From positions 1 through 59,152 of IMG/VR virus record IMGVR_UViG_3300005290_000034: DNA of 59,152 nt, one strand, 5' to 3'. This DNA is from a virus. Both the position numbers and the translations under genes were made by a program. Of this stretch, positions 29,617 through 38,916 are shown piece after piece (position 1 is the stretch's first letter; the number at the start of each line of letters is the position of its first letter). The notes below the pieces were generated by a model that saw only the letters and a list, made by a program, of their open reading frames with translations, was not told the origin of the DNA and ran no database searches.

Positions 29617-30063
29617 CTACGGGTGCCAGGGATCGCCGCTCGAGCCGGCGCCGAGGATCGCTTGGCCTTTTATGTAGCGCGTGTTGGCGTTCACTTCGTT
29701 TGACACGGTGAATACGAACTTGTCGGTCTGCGCCTTGATCGCCGCGACGTCGCTATTCACTGCTGCCTGCACCGTGAATATCACCGCCGGCACACCGACC
29801 ACCACAATATTCGCCGTCACTGACTTCGCTGTAATCGCCAGCGTGTCCGCATTCGTTTCGGCTTGGCTTAGATCGAAGAGGTAATAGCCTGCTGCGTTTG
29901 TAGCGTCAACCTGTGTTGCGGACGTGTCCGTCAGCACTGTCGCCGAACCGTAGTCCTTCTGCACATACGCGGTGATATTCGCCTGATCGCCCGTTTTCGG
30001 AAGTCCGGTCGTGGTATCGAACGCGAAGACGTAAGCCTTTTGGCTGGCCGTATTTTTAAACAT
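29617..30063 (-). CDS. Virion structural protein (148 aa)
   Basis: Beta-rich chain with SQKAYVFAFDTTTGLPKTGD near the start and GYYLFDLSQAETNADTLAIT, followed by a helix. Short phage proteins of this type occur beside fibre genes and may decorate the tail. C-terminal about 40 residues form a helical stalk. Confidence 0.6.
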   Translation of the reverse strand: MFKNTASQKAYVFAFDTTTGLPKTGDQANITAYVQKDYGSATVLTDTSATQVDATNAAGYYLFDLSQAETNADTLAITAKSVTANIVVVGVPAVIFTVQAAVNSDVAAIKAQTDKFVFTVSNEVNANTRYIKGQAILGAGSSGDPWHP

Positions 30064-30804
30064 TCATGCTCCTATCAGCCGGTCGTAATAAAGCCTAGTG
30101 CGCGCAACCGTCGCGTCCTTGTTCACCACATCGGTCCAGTTCCGGCCCGCCCCAGCGTTGTAAAGCCACATCCGGTCTCCAGAGCTCGGGATCGTCTTGC
30201 TGAAGCCAAAGCTGTCCATCTGCCCATCCATGTACCATTGATCGATCCGAATGAGCGAACCGAATAGCACCTCTGTAGTCCCATCCCAACCTGCGCCCGG
30301 TGCTGATACTTGGTCGACGGTGCTGTTATTCACGCACCCATACATGTTCGTGCCGTCGAGCCAGAATTGCAGGAAATACCAATTGTTGATGAGCGGACTA
30401 CCGAAGTTATTGAGCGTAAGCCGCACGTTTCCCGCACCACTCGCGCCGGTCCACGTATCAAAAACGAAGCGGTCAGATCCCTCGAAATATTTCTGGAAAT
30501 ACTCGCGCGCCGAACTACCTTCGTCTTTGGCAATGAACGTCTTGCCCAGCAGATCCTTCGAGAACAGCTTCACCCAATAACACCAGTAAGCGTCCGTGCC
30601 GCCGAGGCTGAAGTTCGCGTTGTCATTGATGCTGAAATACTGCGCGCTCGCATCATCGAACTGCGCTGCGTTTCCGACCTTGCCGCTGATGCTCGTGACC
30701 GTGTTGTTATTCGTCAGCGTGTTGCCGTTACCGGTCGCGTCGGTCGTTAATGAACCTGATTCGAAGTCATACCAATAGAGAAAGGTCGAACTCAGTGCGC
30801 TCAT
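30064..30804 (-). CDS. LamG/concanavalin-like lectin-fold protein (246 aa)
   Basis: Early segment STFLYWYDFESGSLTTDATGN and GKVGNAAQFDDASAQYFSI match the N-terminal pattern of phage LamG/ConA-like lectin domains, and a YWCYWVKLFSK strand and QWYMDGQMDSFGFSK end the domain. Probable carbohydrate-binding tail component. Confidence 0.7.
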   Translation of the reverse strand: MSALSSTFLYWYDFESGSLTTDATGNGNTLTNNNTVTSISGKVGNAAQFDDASAQYFSINDNANFSLGGTDAYWCYWVKLFSKDLLGKTFIAKDEGSSAREYFQKYFEGSDRFVFDTWTGASGAGNVRLTLNNFGSPLINNWYFLQFWLDGTNMYGCVNNSTVDQVSAPGAGWDGTTEVLFGSLIRIDQWYMDGQMDSFGFSKTIPSSGDRMWLYNAGAGRNWTDVVNKDATVARTRLYYDRLIGA

Positions 30805-31085
30805 AAGAGCTTCGCCAAGTCGATCTCGAACCAGTCGTGCGTGATGCCGTAGGCGTCCTGCCCCTGCATCTTGCGATCTAGAGAATTTCCGACCTGCTTA
30901 TCAATGATGATGGTGCGGCCGTCTCCGTTCGGCCCGACGTGAATATGAACCTCAACTACCAAGTTAGGATCCTCTGGCGAAGGGCCGCGAATGACTTGCG
31001 GGAAACGCCCATTGACACGGCCCTGTGCGGACAGTCGGTTGATGGCAGCGATTGCGCGCCCGCGCTCTTGTGGAGTTACGGCCAT
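30801..31085 (-). CDS. Hypothetical protein (94 aa)
   Basis: Helical N-terminus (PQERGRAIAAINRLSAQ) and a beta part (VVEVHIHVGPNGDGRTIIID). Located between the two fibre genes; no family recognised. May be a fibre chaperone or attachment factor. Confidence 0.6.
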   Translation of the reverse strand: MAVTPQERGRAIAAINRLSAQGRVNGRFPQVIRGPSPEDPNLVVEVHIHVGPNGDGRTIIIDKQVGNSLDRKMQGQDAYGITHDWFEIDLAKLL

Positions 31086-31089
31086 CGCT

Positions 31090-34005
31090 TTACCCGAAGA
31101 GATACACTGACTCGGCGCCCCACTTCGCCAGCGTCCGCGGGTCGCCGCGGTTGTTGCCGTATCCGCTCATGGCATGGCCCCGCAGCGCATACAGATTCGC
31201 CTGGTTGTAAGCGCCCTGGTTGTAATGCTGGGGAGAGAGTCCATCGACTGCGAACCCGCCGATTGCCAGATTCTGCCCGTTCGCTTCCAACGCTCTTGAC
31301 CCGCTCGGGTAACGCCCTTGCGATCCATCTGAGTCGATCGGATAGGACTCCACCGCCGCGTTGTAGTCTGGAGCGATCTGATACGCGCCTTCGATTCGCA
31401 CGTTCTGCACATTGTCCTGCACGTTGATTCCTGTCTTCGTAACACACCCGCCGCGCACGTAATCGAGTTGGCGAATCGTGTGACGGCGAATGGTGTTACC
31501 GAGCGCCGCGTATTGCGCTCCGATGTTTGCGTTTGCGTTCAGGCATGGCTGGAACGGGCTGTGATAGCTATATGGGAAACAACTGTCCTTCGTCAGGATC
31601 TGAGTGCAGTCCTCGATCAGACACAAGCCCGCATTGTTCAGGCTCATGTTGAAATTCGTGAGCGTGCATCGAATGAAGAAGCCGGTCTGTGAGACAAACT
31701 GTTCTGTCCCTGCCGCGGAGTAAGTCGATGTCAACTCGCAGTCCTGCATTCCGGAGTTGTCGGAGTTGTAATGGCCACAACCCCATCCATCGTAGCCATT
31801 CGACTTGCAGTCTATGGTCCCTTTGGAATTGCGCGTTACCCAGTTGTTGCAGTAGGAAGTCCCAAACATCTGGTTAAAGTAGTTATGCACCCATACCCGC
31901 TCGACCAGTCCATTCGTGTTCTGATAGCCGCATACGCCTTGCGGGATGGTCGACGTGCGGCGCGTGTTGTAATCGGAATAATCGTTGATCCCGATGAATG
32001 TCCCGAAGGTTGGCCATGGCAAGGTAGGCGCACCATCTGAAAAGTTAAGCCCATACCAGTCCGGATCGTTGTTCGAATTTCGATAGTTATTGCTGGTAAT
32101 CCTGAAGTCCTTGAACTGAACATCATGGATTCCAGGCATGGCGCTGACGCCAACAGGGACAACGCCTTTCGGACTAAAGAACTCAGTCGACGTCATTCCA
32201 GACGCAGTCAGGATGAAGTTGTTCCGATTGATCCACAGTATCCCAGCACCAGGATACTGACCCGCCGGCATGTCGTAACCCGTCGCCCCACCCGGCAGCG
32301 CGTTTATGATGTCGGTGAGGATCGGGATGACGTTCAAGTAGACATTCGTGTTGGTCATGCCGACCTGACACGAGATCAGATTGCCGTTGAAGTCCTCTAG
32401 CCAAAGCTCGTTGCCCGCGTTTTTCGAGCGAATGCGCGCGTGGATGGAACGAGCGATAACGAGCGAGTCGAGATAGCGATTGATCGTGTTGTTCCAGTCG
32501 TTATCCCACCAGTAATTTCCACTGCCGTCGTTGCGACACTCCCATACATGCCCATTGTCCCGTGTCCAGAAACGCGTAGCAGGAGTCTGTCCGCTCGCAT
32601 TCGGCAATGCCCCTGAATTCGCGAACGAGGTCATCGGATACGAACCACCCGGACCTATGCCAGAGCCACGGCCCATTGCACTTGTGATCTCGACGATCAC
32701 ATAGTCGCCGACCAGAAAATCCGCATAGGCTGCTGCTGGAACGGTGAGGCGATACGAGCCGAGCGGGATGCTTCCAGTCGTCACGATGTAACGCAGCGGA
32801 CCGCCAGGCTGGATCGGCGGTTGAGTCGGATCTCGAGTCCCGTAGTACGCCAGCGCGTTCATGGCGCCGGAGCCGTCCTGCAATCCACCGAACAACCACC
32901 AGTTCCCCGTGTTATCGACCCAATACAGCCGATCGTTATAGATCACATACTCCACGGCCGAGGATCCCTGAAAGCGTAGGCCCTCGCGCAGCGCTTCGAA
33001 TCCCTCTGCAGTCGAGGCCCCGCGCGTCCACGTCTGCCCATCCGGGAATACGACGCTGGTTCCTCGGGTTCCGTTCGGGCTGCGTGTCGCCCACGCTGCT
33101 CCGGTATACGGATCAGCCTGACCGTTGCCTGGTGAATTCCACGGAATGTAAGCGTCCGACCCTCTTACCGTTTCCTTCATCCAGATCCGGATGCCAACAC
33201 CCTTGTGCGTAACGATGTCATTCGCCATCAGCAGGCACGACGCCCACGCACTCGTCCCAACGCCGTTCTTGTAGACGACGTTATTCGATAGATCGATCAT
33301 CCACGTATCGCCAAAGCGATCGACAACCGTCTGCCCTCTGACCCCATTGGCACTTCCAAGGATGACCGGAACGATCAAGCCTTCGTCTACCCAGCTTGTC
33401 CCATTCCAGGCATAGCGATGACCATCGATACTGTCGCGCTTGACGATGTGCGTAACGATGCGCAGCACCGTTGCGGTAACAGCCATGCTCACGCCATCGC
33501 GCAGCACGAGGCTTGTTCCTGCCTGAATGGTCCACGTCTTTAGTGCCGAGTCGATGATCTGGCTCGCGGGTGGAACTATCGTCCCTTCGGGACTTTCAAC
33601 CAACGTGGGAAGAATCGAACCCTCGTCCGTCCACGCGGTTCCGCTCCACGCATAACGGTGGCTGTCGAGGCCGATGATCTTGACAATATGACCGACCACC
33701 ATGAAGAGCGAGGAGGCTGCCTTGCCGGTCGAAGTCCCGTTCTTCAGGACAAGCTGCGTGAGCGCCTGAATTGTCCAGATGTCTTTGTTTGAATCGACCA
33801 GATCAGGTCCGTTTGTTGGAACAGTCCAACCGGCAGGACTCTCTGCGCGAACGGCCGCCGAGGTCAGGACGAGAGTATCCCCGACAACCTTGTAAGTGTT
33901 CCCGGCTTCGTCGACGAGATACACAACACCGTCGACGTAACTCAGCATGACGCCGAGCCCGTCATCGAACCACGTACCGTCTTTTAGGAGTCTCTTATTT
34001 GCCAT
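31090..34005 (-). CDS. Large tail fibre/tailspike (971 aa)
   Basis: The N-terminal about 280 residues contain three to four tandem modules of 70-80 residues with a WTIQ...LVLK and HIVK...HRYAW...TW pattern (DSHRYAWSGTAWTDEGS and IDGHRYAWNGTSWVDEG). After about 400 comes a long right-handed beta-helix region with many short Asn/Gly-rich turns (SNNYRNSNNDPDWYG), ending near 960. It looks like a modular fibre with a receptor-binding or depolymerase tip. Confidence 0.75.
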   Translation of the reverse strand: MANKRLLKDGTWFDDGLGVMLSYVDGVVYLVDEAGNTYKVVGDTLVLTSAAVRAESPAGWTVPTNGPDLVDSNKDIWTIQALTQLVLKNGTSTGKAASSLFMVVGHIVKIIGLDSHRYAWSGTAWTDEGSILPTLVESPEGTIVPPASQIIDSALKTWTIQAGTSLVLRDGVSMAVTATVLRIVTHIVKRDSIDGHRYAWNGTSWVDEGLIVPVILGSANGVRGQTVVDRFGDTWMIDLSNNVVYKNGVGTSAWASCLLMANDIVTHKGVGIRIWMKETVRGSDAYIPWNSPGNGQADPYTGAAWATRSPNGTRGTSVVFPDGQTWTRGASTAEGFEALREGLRFQGSSAVEYVIYNDRLYWVDNTGNWWLFGGLQDGSGAMNALAYYGTRDPTQPPIQPGGPLRYIVTTGSIPLGSYRLTVPAAAYADFLVGDYVIVEITSAMGRGSGIGPGGSYPMTSFANSGALPNASGQTPATRFWTRDNGHVWECRNDGSGNYWWDNDWNNTINRYLDSLVIARSIHARIRSKNAGNELWLEDFNGNLISCQVGMTNTNVYLNVIPILTDIINALPGGATGYDMPAGQYPGAGILWINRNNFILTASGMTSTEFFSPKGVVPVGVSAMPGIHDVQFKDFRITSNNYRNSNNDPDWYGLNFSDGAPTLPWPTFGTFIGINDYSDYNTRRTSTIPQGVCGYQNTNGLVERVWVHNYFNQMFGTSYCNNWVTRNSKGTIDCKSNGYDGWGCGHYNSDNSGMQDCELTSTYSAAGTEQFVSQTGFFIRCTLTNFNMSLNNAGLCLIEDCTQILTKDSCFPYSYHSPFQPCLNANANIGAQYAALGNTIRRHTIRQLDYVRGGCVTKTGINVQDNVQNVRIEGAYQIAPDYNAAVESYPIDSDGSQGRYPSGSRALEANGQNLAIGGFAVDGLSPQHYNQGAYNQANLYALRGHAMSGYGNNRGDPRTLAKWGAESVYLFG

Positions 34006-34206
34006 TTATTGCTCTAGCGTGAACTTCGTGCCTAGGTCGGTAACGATCGCTTCGCCCTTCGTGCCCGATGGACTTGGAATTACAAACTCGACCTTCACAT
34101 CTGGGGGAACCACAACATCGACGCCGCGCGATCGATCCTGCGGTTTGCGATACTTGATGCTTCCTTTGGTGCAATCGGCCGGCAGAAAAATGCGAGCAGT
34201 CGTCAT
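34006..34206 (-). CDS. Hypothetical protein (66 aa)
   Basis: Beta-rich, with KGSIKYRKPQDRSRGVDVVV. Sits between the fibre and the tail protein gene, directly adjacent to both. Possibly a fibre-attachment factor. Confidence 0.55.
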   Translation of the reverse strand: MTTARIFLPADCTKGSIKYRKPQDRSRGVDVVVPPDVKVEFVIPSPSGTKGEAIVTDLGTKFTLEQ

Positions 34207-35028
34207 CTAACGCAGACTCCATATTTTCCCGGTTGCATCGACGATGAAATCGCCCTGCGCACCGTTTTCGCTTTCTCCAAACTGTGGCGCAGCGGAGTAG
34301 ACCATCGTCGGCTCATTCAAAAAAAAAAGCTCTTCGAACGAGAGCGTGTATTCGCGAACAGGTCTCAAGGCATCGCTACTTCGCTTCGACTGATCGTCGT
34401 CGACTAACCTCATCGGAGTGCGCGCGTTGCGCGTCACCATTGAGGATCCGTGATCTACGGATTCCATCAACCCACGATTGAGTTCCAGATAAGCGCGGTT
34501 CAATCCATCCGCCACCGCGTCCTCTGTCAACCTGTAGAGGTAGTTCCCGAGCTGCACGTTGTCGCCGGCATAAAGCGGTAGCGAACGCTGCGGGGCGCCG
34601 TAGATCAGCACATGACGCGCACCGAGCGGCCAGTTGCCATAGACCGCCAACGTCTGCGAGCCGCCAGAGAAAAATGATCCGTCCGCAAAACCGCTGGTGT
34701 CTGTGAACTTGACCTGGCCCAGCGTGGTTACATCGGACTGCGGCCCGAGCGCATGGCCCATATCCGCAAAGTCCGGGACGTAGGCGTAATTCACCGCCCC
34801 TTTCATCTGGTCCACGAATCCTTCGAACTGCTGTGCCTTTCGTCGATGCTCTGGCGTATGCACCGGAAGTCGAAACGATCCGGTCCCGACCCACATCTGC
34901 CCCTGCCCCTCCATCGCCTGCGTGGTGCGCGTGACAGGACTCCTGAATACCTGCGAGTTCGGCCGCAGATAGAACTCCCACGCATATGGGATGAAGTCGA
35001 GCGGCCAGAGGCCAACGGAAACGCTCAT
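34207..35028 (-). CDS. Distal tail-like protein (273 aa)
   Basis: N-terminus GLWPLDFIPYAWEFYLRPNS, then QGQMWVGTGSFRLP, the style of siphovirus distal tail or tail-to-tip proteins encoded right after the tape measure. The start overlaps the tape measure TGA. Beta-rich throughout; family identity not certain. Confidence 0.6.
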   Translation of the reverse strand: MSVSVGLWPLDFIPYAWEFYLRPNSQVFRSPVTRTTQAMEGQGQMWVGTGSFRLPVHTPEHRRKAQQFEGFVDQMKGAVNYAYVPDFADMGHALGPQSDVTTLGQVKFTDTSGFADGSFFSGGSQTLAVYGNWPLGARHVLIYGAPQRSLPLYAGDNVQLGNYLYRLTEDAVADGLNRAYLELNRGLMESVDHGSSMVTRNARTPMRLVDDDQSKRSSDALRPVREYTLSFEELFFLNEPTMVYSAAPQFGESENGAQGDFIVDATGKIWSLR

Positions 35029-37169
35029 CGAGTCGGTCGGCGGCGCGTGAGATCTTCCATTGCTGCGACTGCCTGCACCTTCGCTACCTGCATGCTGTGC
35101 GAAATGCTGGAGATATCCGAGCGCGAGTCGTTGCGGATGTTCTGCACGATCGTTACACCTCCGCCCCAGCCGGTGTTATCCGCTGCTGGAATGACCGCTT
35201 CGCCCTGGTGCAGGAGATAAGGGCCAGTGCGTGGGACATAGTTCGTCCCAGTCGCATAGCCTTCGTAAACGCCGCTGCTGCCGATGCCGTAGCCCATCGA
35301 TGAGGTAGCGACTGCCGTCCCACCACCGCCTCCAGCCATGCCTTTAAACAGACTACCGAAGACACCCGTCAGTCCCGCCGCGAGCGGCTCAGTGACCGTT
35401 TTGCGCAGGAAGATGCGGGCGATGTCCTGAGCGAGGCCCTTCAGCACGTCGCCGAACTTTTTCCCATCTAGGATCGCCTGCTCGAATGCGCTTGAGAACG
35501 TAAGCCCAAGATCGCGCGCCGCATCGGTCATTCTGTCGGTCGCGCTTTTGCCTTTGTCCATCTGCTCGAGCGCTGACTTGAATGCGGTATCCATCTGCTG
35601 ATCGGTCAGCAGACCCTGCTCCCACTGACGCTGTATCGCCTGAAACAGATTCTCAGTCGGCTGCAATAGTCCGCGAATGCGCGCGTCGAGTTTGGCAAAG
35701 TTTGCATCGGCCTGTGTTACGCCTTTAAAGCCGATCGCGTCGTCAAACTTTTCGGCTTCAAGTGTTGCCTGCCGCAGAGGATCCACAAGATTCAGGATCT
35801 TTTCTGCCATCTTCTCTTGCGTCTCCTGCCATGAATCGCCAGAGGCAGCAGCCTTATCCATCGCCTCGGCATCAGCGAACACCGCATCCGCATGGGCAAT
35901 CCAGCCCTTGATGCCATCTTCGAGTAGCTTCTTCTGTTCGGCGAGGCTTCGCTTCGCCGCTTCGAAATCACCGCCGACGACCTTCGGCATGGTGATCGTC
36001 ACGTCTAGCGCGTTGCCAACCTTTTGCGTTTCTTCGAAGAGGCGCTTTAGTTCCTCCAGTTGCTTTGTGTAATCCTTGATGGGCGTGTTGTCTGGAAGCT
36101 TCGGCGCCTTCGTCTTGACTGTCCCAAAAAGATCGAAGTTGTCTTTTTCTCCTGTCTTCGTTGCTAGTTGCGTCAGGAACTCGCGCCGCTTCTCCAGCGT
36201 CTTGATCTGTGTGTCGATTAGTTCGAGATCGCCTTTCGTCCCCAGGAACGGAAGGCCACGAAGCGCGCTGCGGTTAGCAGCGGATCCCTCAATATCTTTT
36301 TTCTGCTGCTTGAGCGTCTCCAGCTTCTTCGTGATTTCAGTCAGTGTTCCTATCGGATCGCCAGTAGGCGTCGTGAGAAACAACAGCAGACCTTTTGCCG
36401 TACCGCCTGCGAGATCGCGCGCAATTAACAACTGTTGCACTACGTTATTCAGCGAAGGTAGGAAGTCATTGGCAAGAGCCAATCCAGCGCCGTGGGATGC
36501 TTCTTTCAACCGCGTTAAATTGTCGTTGAACTCCTCTGCCGCCTTTGCTGCCTCGGTCGAAATAACGATGCCGAACTTGCGCGCCTCTTCTGCGTTTTCG
36601 CGCAAACCTCTCGAGCCCTGATTCAGTAGCGGGATCATTTCCGATCCAGCGCGCCCAAAAAGCTTCACCGCTATTGCGGTCTTCCCTGCGCCGTCTTCCA
36701 TCTTCGCGAAACTATCGGCGATCTCAGATACCACTTTTTCGTTGCTTAGAAGATTCCCCCCAGTATCGGTTACCGCAATGCCGAGCGCCTCAAATGCCGC
36801 CTTCGCTTCTCCCGCTCCGGCCTGTGTGTCGAGCATGTTCACAGAGAGCTTCTTCATGCTCTGCTGCAACGTCTCGAACGACACGTCAGAGAGTTTTGCA
36901 GAATACGCAAGCTCGGACAGTGCCGCGGTCGATGTTCCTATGCGCTGCGCAACCTTGCCGATCTCATCCTGTAGATCGATCGCGCCCTTTATCATCGATG
37001 CAAAGGCACCGGCTGACACACCAACGCCGAGAGTCGCGAGCGTTGCGCCCAATGCCGAGAACGATCGCTGCATTCCACCGACGAGCGTATCGGCCTTCTT
37101 GTTCATCTGTTCGAGCTGATCGCCGAACTTGGCAAAACGCGCCTCGACGTCTATAAAAAGTTGCGGCAC
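35025..37169 (-). CDS. Tail tape measure protein (714 aa)
   Basis: N-terminus LFIDVEARFAKFGDQLEQMN then GMQRSFSALGATLATLGVG, a typical tape measure opening. Long helical coiled-coil stretches follow to about 560, then FSSAFEQAILDGKKFGDVLK and a glycine-rich tail (SLFKGMAGGGGGTAVA). The length fits a siphovirus tail of roughly 100 nm by the usual rule of about 0.15 nm per residue. Follows the chaperone frames directly. Confidence 0.85.
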   Translation of the reverse strand: MPQLFIDVEARFAKFGDQLEQMNKKADTLVGGMQRSFSALGATLATLGVGVSAGAFASMIKGAIDLQDEIGKVAQRIGTSTAALSELAYSAKLSDVSFETLQQSMKKLSVNMLDTQAGAGEAKAAFEALGIAVTDTGGNLLSNEKVVSEIADSFAKMEDGAGKTAIAVKLFGRAGSEMIPLLNQGSRGLRENAEEARKFGIVISTEAAKAAEEFNDNLTRLKEASHGAGLALANDFLPSLNNVVQQLLIARDLAGGTAKGLLLFLTTPTGDPIGTLTEITKKLETLKQQKKDIEGSAANRSALRGLPFLGTKGDLELIDTQIKTLEKRREFLTQLATKTGEKDNFDLFGTVKTKAPKLPDNTPIKDYTKQLEELKRLFEETQKVGNALDVTITMPKVVGGDFEAAKRSLAEQKKLLEDGIKGWIAHADAVFADAEAMDKAAASGDSWQETQEKMAEKILNLVDPLRQATLEAEKFDDAIGFKGVTQADANFAKLDARIRGLLQPTENLFQAIQRQWEQGLLTDQQMDTAFKSALEQMDKGKSATDRMTDAARDLGLTFSSAFEQAILDGKKFGDVLKGLAQDIARIFLRKTVTEPLAAGLTGVFGSLFKGMAGGGGGTAVATSSMGYGIGSSGVYEGYATGTNYVPRTGPYLLHQGEAVIPAADNTGWGGGVTIVQNIRNDSRSDISSISHSMQVAKVQAVAAMEDLTRRRPTR

Positions 37170-37171
37170 GT

Positions 37172-37408
37172 TTACTTCCTCGTCATCGCCGAGAAGTGCG
37201 TGAACGGGTCGACTTCGACAGGCTTATGGTCCGGATCGAAATCGAGAATGAACTCATTCAGCGGCACGTCTTTTCCTTTCTGTAGTGTCTTGCCGCTGAA
37301 GTTCACGACCGCGTATGGAATCTGCGCAAGGTAAGCGGACATAAATCGCTCGCCCCACGGATGCGTTCGATACTCGCGCGCCCAGAGTTCGTATTCCTCG
37401 ACGCTCAT
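37172..37408 (-). CDS. Tail chaperone downstream frame (gpT-like, DUF4035)
   Basis: Begins SVEEYELWAREYRTHPWGER, the DUF4035 motif of lambda T-type chaperone extensions. The frame is open upstream back through a slippery site, with coding-like sequence (RLLICRTLGCTLAELDERM). It is therefore probably expressed only as a fusion to the upstream gene by -1 frameshifting, giving a product of about 205 aa. An internal start at 37408 is a weaker alternative. Confidence 0.8.
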   Translation of the reverse strand: MSVEEYELWAREYRTHPWGERFMSAYLAQIPYAVVNFSGKTLQKGKDVPLNEFILDFDPDHKPVEVDPFTHFSAMTRK

Positions 37409-37788
37409 TCGCTCGTCGAGTTCTGCGAGCGTACATCCGAGTGTTCGGCAGATGAGGAGTCGGAAGGCGAGCTCTGGATCTCGCCCTGCGCGTTTTTTTC
37501 GGCACCGTTCAGGCCATACATATCGAGCGCCTGTATGACCAGATCATTGAAGCGAGCCGATTCCGCTCCCGAAAAAATGTCCCAACTCTCCTCCAACCAG
37601 ACCGGCTCTCCCGACTCTCCGACAACACATTCTGAAAGCAACCGTATACCGACCTGCCACCCAGTCAAATCCTGGATACGCTCCACAAGCGCCGCCTTCT
37701 CGCTGAGTTTTGGCGATTGAATGAACGCCGTCTCTTTACACTCCGGAAGTTCGATTGCTTCACGCTTACGTTGCGCTGGTGTTGCCAA
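37405..37788 (-). CDS. Tail assembly chaperone (gpG-like, 127 aa)
   Basis: N-terminal KREAIELPECKETAFI, a middle LTGWQVGIRLLSECV, then WDIFSGAESARFNDLV, consistent with gpG-type chaperones that coat the tape measure. The frame contains A AAA AAC at 37492-37498 (codons 97-99), after which the -1 frame stays open to 37172. Zero-frame termination gives 127 aa. Confidence 0.75.
   Translation of the reverse strand: MATPAQRKREAIELPECKETAFIQSPKLSEKAALVERIQDLTGWQVGIRLLSECVVGESGEPVWLEESWDIFSGAESARFNDLVIQALDMYGLNGAEKNAQGEIQSSPSDSSSAEHSDVRSQNSTSE
37492..37498 (-). promoter_or_regulatory. Slippery heptamer for programmed -1 frameshift
   Basis: A AAA AAC in zero frame on the minus strand (seven A residues in total), a canonical -1 slippage site. 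Downstream the -1 frame is open across to the DUF4035 frame. Confidence 0.8.
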
Positions 37789-37800
37789 ATTCCCTCCTTA

Positions 37801-38463
37801 TCAGCTCGAGAACGCTGTGGGGGTACCGAACATCGTAATAGCGATCGGCGTGATGACCTTGTCGAGAGCGGAGCCGGTCGGAATCATCGAGCAGGCGACG
37901 TAGCCGTTGAATACAACCTTCGCCCCGCTCGAGAACGCAAACATGATCGCGCGCACAGACTTCGCATCCGATGCTGCCTTCAGGGCAATAAGCCCCGTAT
38001 CGCCCGGATCCCAGATCGACTCGCAGGTATAGGTTCCCGGTGCCGATGGCCCCGGAATCTGCGTGCGTGATGTCTGGTGAATCGTTGTCGTATCGATGAA
38101 GTCGAAGTCACCGCCCGATCCTGAAAGGCCCGTGATCGTGTTGATGGTCGTGCCGAACGTGATGAGTTGCGCCGTTCCGGACGAAAACGTGTTGTAGCTC
38201 GTCGTGTTCTCGTTTTCGAGCTGCAGCGTGTAAGTCGTCGGGCTGGCCACGCGGAAAACGCGGTTGTCGACCTGATCCATGCCGAGCGTATCCAGCACGA
38301 TATAGCTGCCGGATGCCAATCCGTGCGCGCCCGGTGACGGGCTGCCATAGTCGGTACTGACGACGCCCGGGCTTGCCTTCGTGATGCTCGCAATGCTTAT
38401 CGCGGTGCCGAGCGCGGACTGAATAGAGACCGTGACGCCCGACCATGTGTTTACATTGGCCAT
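37801..38463 (-). CDS. Major tail (tube) protein (220 aa)
   Basis: Position (directly before the chaperones) and size fit the tail tube subunit. Beta-rich: NVNTWSGVTVSIQSALG, then VFRVASPTTYTLQLEN, and a central GSGGDFDFIDTTTIHQTSR segment typical of siphovirus tube proteins. An intrinsic-terminator-like hairpin lies 19 bases before its ATG. Confidence 0.8.
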   Translation of the reverse strand: MANVNTWSGVTVSIQSALGTAISIASITKASPGVVSTDYGSPSPGAHGLASGSYIVLDTLGMDQVDNRVFRVASPTTYTLQLENENTTSYNTFSSGTAQLITFGTTINTITGLSGSGGDFDFIDTTTIHQTSRTQIPGPSAPGTYTCESIWDPGDTGLIALKAASDAKSVRAIMFAFSSGAKVVFNGYVACSMIPTGSALDKVITPIAITMFGTPTAFSS

Positions 38464-38481
38464 GCTTTGCTCCTATGGACG

Positions 38482-38505
38482 AAAAAAAACCGCCGGGAGG
38501 CGGTT
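38482..38505 (-). terminator. Terminator-like hairpin before tail tube gene
   Basis: On the minus strand: AACCGCC-TCCC-GGCGGTT followed by eight T residues. The T-run and CGTC are shared with the hairpin at 57130-57154. The downstream ATG lies only about 19 bases away, so no promoter can fit between. Confidence 0.75.
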
Positions 38506-38541
38506 CGTTGCTGGCGTCACCCGCTCGCGCAGGCTGCTCGA

Positions 38542-38916
38542 CTACTCTTCTGTTTCGTAGAACTCGAATGTCAATACGACGGCATAGGCGCCTGAATCAG
38601 CGTCGTATGAATGTGACTTGTTGGTCCACGCAATCGCTTTGTTCACCGACATTACACGGCGCGCCGCATTTGCCAGTGAGTCGGCCTGCGGAAACTGTGC
38701 TGCGACACAGAACACATCAAACGTGACATGTGCGGCCCACGCATTACCGCTGATCGTGTTGACCGGCTCGGTATTGACCCGCTGATACGCAATCGCGGGA
38801 AGTGGTTTGCCTTCTGGCACGATGACGGGATAGATCACCGTCCCGACCAGTGCGACGACTTCGTTCGCTGGTGATCCTGCCGTCAATGCGGCATAGAGGA
38901 TCTCTTCGCCCAGCAT
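38542..38916 (-). CDS. Tail completion/terminator protein (DUF3168-like)
   Basis: A 124-aa protein with EEILYAALTAGSPANEV and IYPVIVPEGKPLPAIAYQRV near the start and a TFDVFCVAAQF strand, matching the DUF3168/gpU-like pattern. It caps the tail tube at the head end. Last gene before the hairpin. Confidence 0.75.
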   Translation of the reverse strand: MLGEEILYAALTAGSPANEVVALVGTVIYPVIVPEGKPLPAIAYQRVNTEPVNTISGNAWAAHVTFDVFCVAAQFPQADSLANAARRVMSVNKAIAWTNKSHSYDADSGAYAVVLTFEFYETEE

